Assembly (NCBI GenBank): GCA_945867445.1
Contig: CAMBID010000030.1
Coordinates: forward strand, 1 to 7,318
Origin: an uncultured Clostridia bacterium
GTDB taxonomy: Bacteria > Bacillota > Clostridia > Oscillospirales > Oscillospiraceae
Length of the DNA: 7,318 nt
Reading direction: 5' to 3'
Shown here: piece after piece, positions 4,956-7,318 of the stretch
Layout of the letters: each line of letters begins with the position of its first letter
Numbering within the stretch: position 1 is the first letter of the stretch
The notes under the pieces: model-generated
Told to the model about the DNA's origin: nothing
The model's input: only the letters and a program-made list of their open reading frames with translations
The model's database searches: none
Program-made: the position numbers and the translations under genes

Positions 4956-5669
4956 ATGCTGAACATCCAACACCTTACCAAGACCTACGGCGAGAAGAAG
5001 GCTGTCGATGACCTGAGCCTCCGCATCGCTCCCGGCGAGATCTACGGCTTCATCGGCCACAACGGCGCCGGCAAAACCACCACCCTGAAAGCCGTGGCCG
5101 GCATCCTGCCCTTTGACCAGGGGGAGATCACCGTGGGCGGCCTTTCCATGAAAGCCGATCCCCTGATCTGCAAGCGCCAGATGGCCTACATCCCGGATAA
5201 CCCGGACCTCTACGAATTCATGACCGGCATCCAGTTCCTGAACTTCATCGCGGACATCTTCGCCGTCCCGGCGGACGTCCGCCAGGAGCGCATCCGGGAG
5301 TACGCCGGCCGCTTCGAGCTCACCGGGGACCTTGGGCAGCCCATCGCCGCCTACTCTCACGGCATGAAGCAGAAGCTGGCCATCATCTCCGCCTGGCTCC
5401 ACCAGCCCAAGCTGATCCTGATGGATGAGCCCTTCGTAGGCCTGGATCCCAAGGCGGCCCACCTCCTCAAGGGCATGATGCGGGAGCTCTGCGGTGAGGG
5501 CGGCGCCATCTTCTTCTCCACCCATGTTCTGGAAGTCGCGGAGAAGCTCTGCGACAAGGTGGCCATCATCAAGGGCGGCAGGCTCATCCGTTCCGGCACC
5601 ATGGAGGAGGTCAAGGGCGACGACAGCCTGGAGGAGGTCTTCCTGGAATTGGAGGGCGAGGCGGAATGA
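4956..5669 (+). CDS. ABC transporter ATP-binding protein (ABC-2/exporter type), 237 aa
   Basis: The nucleotide-binding subunit that powers the adjacent permease at the inner face of the membrane. Walker A is GHNGAGKT (34-41), the signature is YSHGMKQK (133-140) in place of LSGGQ, Walker B is LILMDEP (153-159), the D-loop is GLDP (162-165), and the switch histidine is H190 in FFSTH. The Q-loop position reads YIPDNPDLYEFMTG (78-91), with Asp where many ABC proteins have Gln; this is usual in the EcsA/BcrA-like branch of exporters. The length is typical. The SD AGGAG (4942-4946) is nine bases before the ATG. The C-terminus DDSLEEVFLELEGE is the standard ending of this branch. The stop overlaps the permease start (ATGA, 5666-5669), so the two are translated in step. 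Substrate is not predictable. Confidence 0.95.
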   Translation: MLNIQHLTKTYGEKKAVDDLSLRIAPGEIYGFIGHNGAGKTTTLKAVAGILPFDQGEITVGGLSMKADPLICKRQMAYIPDNPDLYEFMTGIQFLNFIADIFAVPADVRQERIREYAGRFELTGDLGQPIAAYSHGMKQKLAIISAWLHQPKLILMDEPFVGLDPKAAHLLKGMMRELCGEGGAIFFSTHVLEVAEKLCDKVAIIKGGRLIRSGTMEEVKGDDSLEEVFLELEGEAE

Positions 5670-7264
5670 TCAAACTCCTTGTGAAAAAGCAGCTGACGGA
5701 GATCTTCCGCAGCTACTTCTACGACGCCAAGAAAAACAAGGCCCGGTCCAGGGCCTCCACCATTGGCTTCATCGTGCTCTTTGTCCTGCTGATGGCGGGG
5801 CTGCTGGGGGGCATGTTCACCTGGCTGTCCCTGTCCCTCTGCGGTGACTTCGCCGCCATGCAGCTGGGCTGGCTGTACTTTGACCTGCTGGGCGGTCTCG
5901 GCATCCTGCTGGGCGCCTTCGGCAGTGTGTTCAATACCTACGCGGGCCTGTATCTGGCCAAGGACAATGACCTGCTGCTGAGCCTGCCCATCCCCGTCCG
6001 GGCCATGATGGCCTCCCGGCTGCTGGGGGTTTACCTTATGGGCCTGATGTACTCCGTGGTAGTGACCCTCCCCGCTGTCATCGTCTACTGGGCGGTGGCC
6101 TCCCACAGCCTGGCGGCCATCCTGGGCGGCGTCATCATGATCCTGACGGTCTCCGTCATCGTCCTGATCCTCTCCTGCGTCCTGGGCTGGGCGGTGGCAA
6201 AGATCAGTCTGAAGCTCAAGCACAAGAGCTTTGTTACGGTCCTTGCCTCCCTGGTTTTCATCGCCGCCTACTACTTCTTCTACTTCAAGGCCAGCCAGAT
6301 GCTCCAGACGCTGGTGGCCAACGCCATGGTGTACGGCGAGGCCATCCGGGGCAAGGCCTACGCGATCTACCTTTTTGGCCGGGCCTGGGAGGGGGATCCC
6401 ATCGCCGTCCTGGCCGCTGTGGCCGTCACGGCGATCCTCCTGGCTCTGACCTGGTATGTCCTCTCCCGCAGCTTCCTGCACATCGCCACCGCATCCGGCA
6501 GCGTGGGCAAGGTCAAGTACCGGGAGAAGGCGGCGAAAATGCGCGCCATCCCCCAGGCCATGTTCCGCAAGGAGCTCTCCCGCTTCACCGCCAGCCCCAA
6601 CTACATGCTCAACTGCGGCCTTGGTATTTTCCTGATCCCCGTGGGCGGCGTCCTGTTCCTGATCAAAGGCGCCTGGCTCCGGGATTTCGCCGCCACCGAG
6701 CTGGGCTGGAACGCGGAATTCCTGACGCTGATAGCGGCGGGCGCCCTCTGCGTCATGGCCTCCATGGTGGATGTCGCCGCCCCCTCCGTCTCCCTGGAGG
6801 GAAGGTCTCTCTGGTTGGTGCAGTCTCTGCCCATCCTGCCCTGGGAGGCCCTCCTGGCCAAGCTCCGGCTGCAAATCTGTCTCACCGGCGTGCCCCTGGC
6901 CTTCACCGGCGTATGCGCCATCCTCGCCCTGCGTCCCGGGATTCCCGGCGCGGCCATCCTGCTGCTCCTGCCCCAGGCCTTCTCCGTGCTGATGGCGGCA
7001 TTCGGCCTTCTGATGGATCTGAAGCGGCCCAACCTCCATTGGACCAATGAGATCGCCCCCATCAAGCAGAATCTCAGCGTCATGGTGGTCCTCTTCGGCG
7101 GCTGGGCCCTTTCGGTGGCGCTGATGGTGGCCGGCTGGCTCCTTCAGGATCTCGTATCCCCCGGCATCACCGCCTGGCTCTGCCTCGCTGTTCTGGCCGC
7201 CGCCTCCGCCGCCCTCCTCCGCTGGCTGAAAACGAAAGGCACCCGGATATTCGCGGCCCTCTGA
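5666..7264 (+). CDS. ABC-2-type permease, 12-helix exporter membrane subunit, 532 aa
   Basis: A large hydrophobic protein with about twelve membrane segments (roughly 33-58, 68-96, 117-142, 149-177, 189-207, 245-265, 315-333, 349-371, 400-422, 427-450, 471-494, 501-519). Its halves are pseudo-symmetric: DLLLSLPIPVRAMMASRLL in the first half corresponds to LVQSLPILPWEALLAKL in the second, preceded by APSVSLEGRSLW. Further family-typical blocks are DLKRPNLHWTNEIAPIKQN (451-469) and a cytosolic link around residues 275-310. This matches the long ABC-2 exporters of Firmicutes that pair with a single ATPase gene. GGAGG (5651-5655) inside the ATPase gene, ten bases upstream, serves as SD. The protein may move a peptide, lipid or antibiotic-like compound, but the sequence does not say. 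It is the last gene of the operon visible here. Confidence 0.93.
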   Translation: MIKLLVKKQLTEIFRSYFYDAKKNKARSRASTIGFIVLFVLLMAGLLGGMFTWLSLSLCGDFAAMQLGWLYFDLLGGLGILLGAFGSVFNTYAGLYLAKDNDLLLSLPIPVRAMMASRLLGVYLMGLMYSVVVTLPAVIVYWAVASHSLAAILGGVIMILTVSVIVLILSCVLGWAVAKISLKLKHKSFVTVLASLVFIAAYYFFYFKASQMLQTLVANAMVYGEAIRGKAYAIYLFGRAWEGDPIAVLAAVAVTAILLALTWYVLSRSFLHIATASGSVGKVKYREKAAKMRAIPQAMFRKELSRFTASPNYMLNCGLGIFLIPVGGVLFLIKGAWLRDFAATELGWNAEFLTLIAAGALCVMASMVDVAAPSVSLEGRSLWLVQSLPILPWEALLAKLRLQICLTGVPLAFTGVCAILALRPGIPGAAILLLLPQAFSVLMAAFGLLMDLKRPNLHWTNEIAPIKQNLSVMVVLFGGWALSVALMVAGWLLQDLVSPGITAWLCLAVLAAASAALLRWLKTKGTRIFAAL

Positions 7265-7268
7265 TACT

Positions 7269-7305
7269 CTTTCTTGATAAAAATCTTTGATTTTTATCAA
7301 GAAAG
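7269..7305 (+). terminator. Long AT-rich palindrome after the permease gene, probable 3' end of the operon
   Basis: Bases 7269-7285 pair perfectly with 7289-7305 (17 bp, loop TTT), five bases after the permease stop. The 3' arm contains TTTTT but no T-run follows the stem; the next bases are CGCCGCTGTC. It therefore resembles the T-less palindromes at 8-100 more than a canonical terminator. Its position suggests transcription termination or mRNA 3'-end protection. Confidence 0.6.
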
Positions 7306-7318
7306 CGCCGCTGTCAGC

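Noticed and set aside
5357..7300. 647-codon open frame on the minus strand opposite the ABC genes
   Set aside because: The translation is Gly/Gln/Glu/Asp/His-rich and low in complexity, as expected for the antisense of a hydrophobic GC-rich gene. The opposite strand encodes clear ABC-2 proteins.

Overview
The window looks like a chromosomal stretch of a GC-rich, low-motility-type Firmicute from the Clostridia, most likely the Oscillospiraceae (the Flavonifractor/Oscillibacter/Lawsonibacter kind of gut anaerobe). This is an inference. It rests on the G/C-ending codon use, the AGGAGG-type ribosome binding sites, the membrane-anchored XRE regulator and ABC-2 exporter genes typical of Clostridia, and the palindromic intergenic repeats. 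No rRNA, tRNA or CRISPR array is visible.

Layout. Positions 1-378 hold no intact gene. They contain two long perfect palindromes side by side, a smaller hairpin, a short stretch resembling the 3' end of an IS3-family transposase (minus strand), and a strong hairpin terminator. Next comes a minus-strand gene for a CofE-like (F420-0:L-glutamate ligase family) protein, 379-1575, with a near-consensus promoter at 1653-1681. An AT-rich divergent intergenic region (1682-1922) carries the promoter of a plus-strand YjjG-like HAD phosphatase gene (1923-2600), which is closed by a clear terminator (2650-2684). A 345-base non-coding region follows, with two promoter-like elements and two inverted repeats that could be operators.

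From 3030 to the end all genes are on the plus strand and closely packed: a membrane-bound XRE-type regulator (3030-4013), an unrecognised small ORF that overlaps it by ATGA (4010-4474), a small Met/Cys/Gly-rich membrane protein (4512-4892), an ABC ATPase (4956-5669), and its 12-helix ABC-2-type permease, again overlapping by ATGA (5666-7264). Tight spacing and lack of a convincing terminator between them suggest one transcription unit: a membrane-anchored sensor/regulator controlling an exporter plus two accessory proteins. The substrate cannot be read from the sequence.

The most unusual content is the palindromes. Three very long perfect stems (23, 17 and 17 bp) without the usual T-tract lie at both ends of the window, and a fourth palindrome-rich element sits inside the operon, where it seems to supply the last ~30 codons of the unrecognised ORF. 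The stems differ in sequence but share design and, in two cases, an AGCGCCGC tail. This points to a family of structured intergenic elements.
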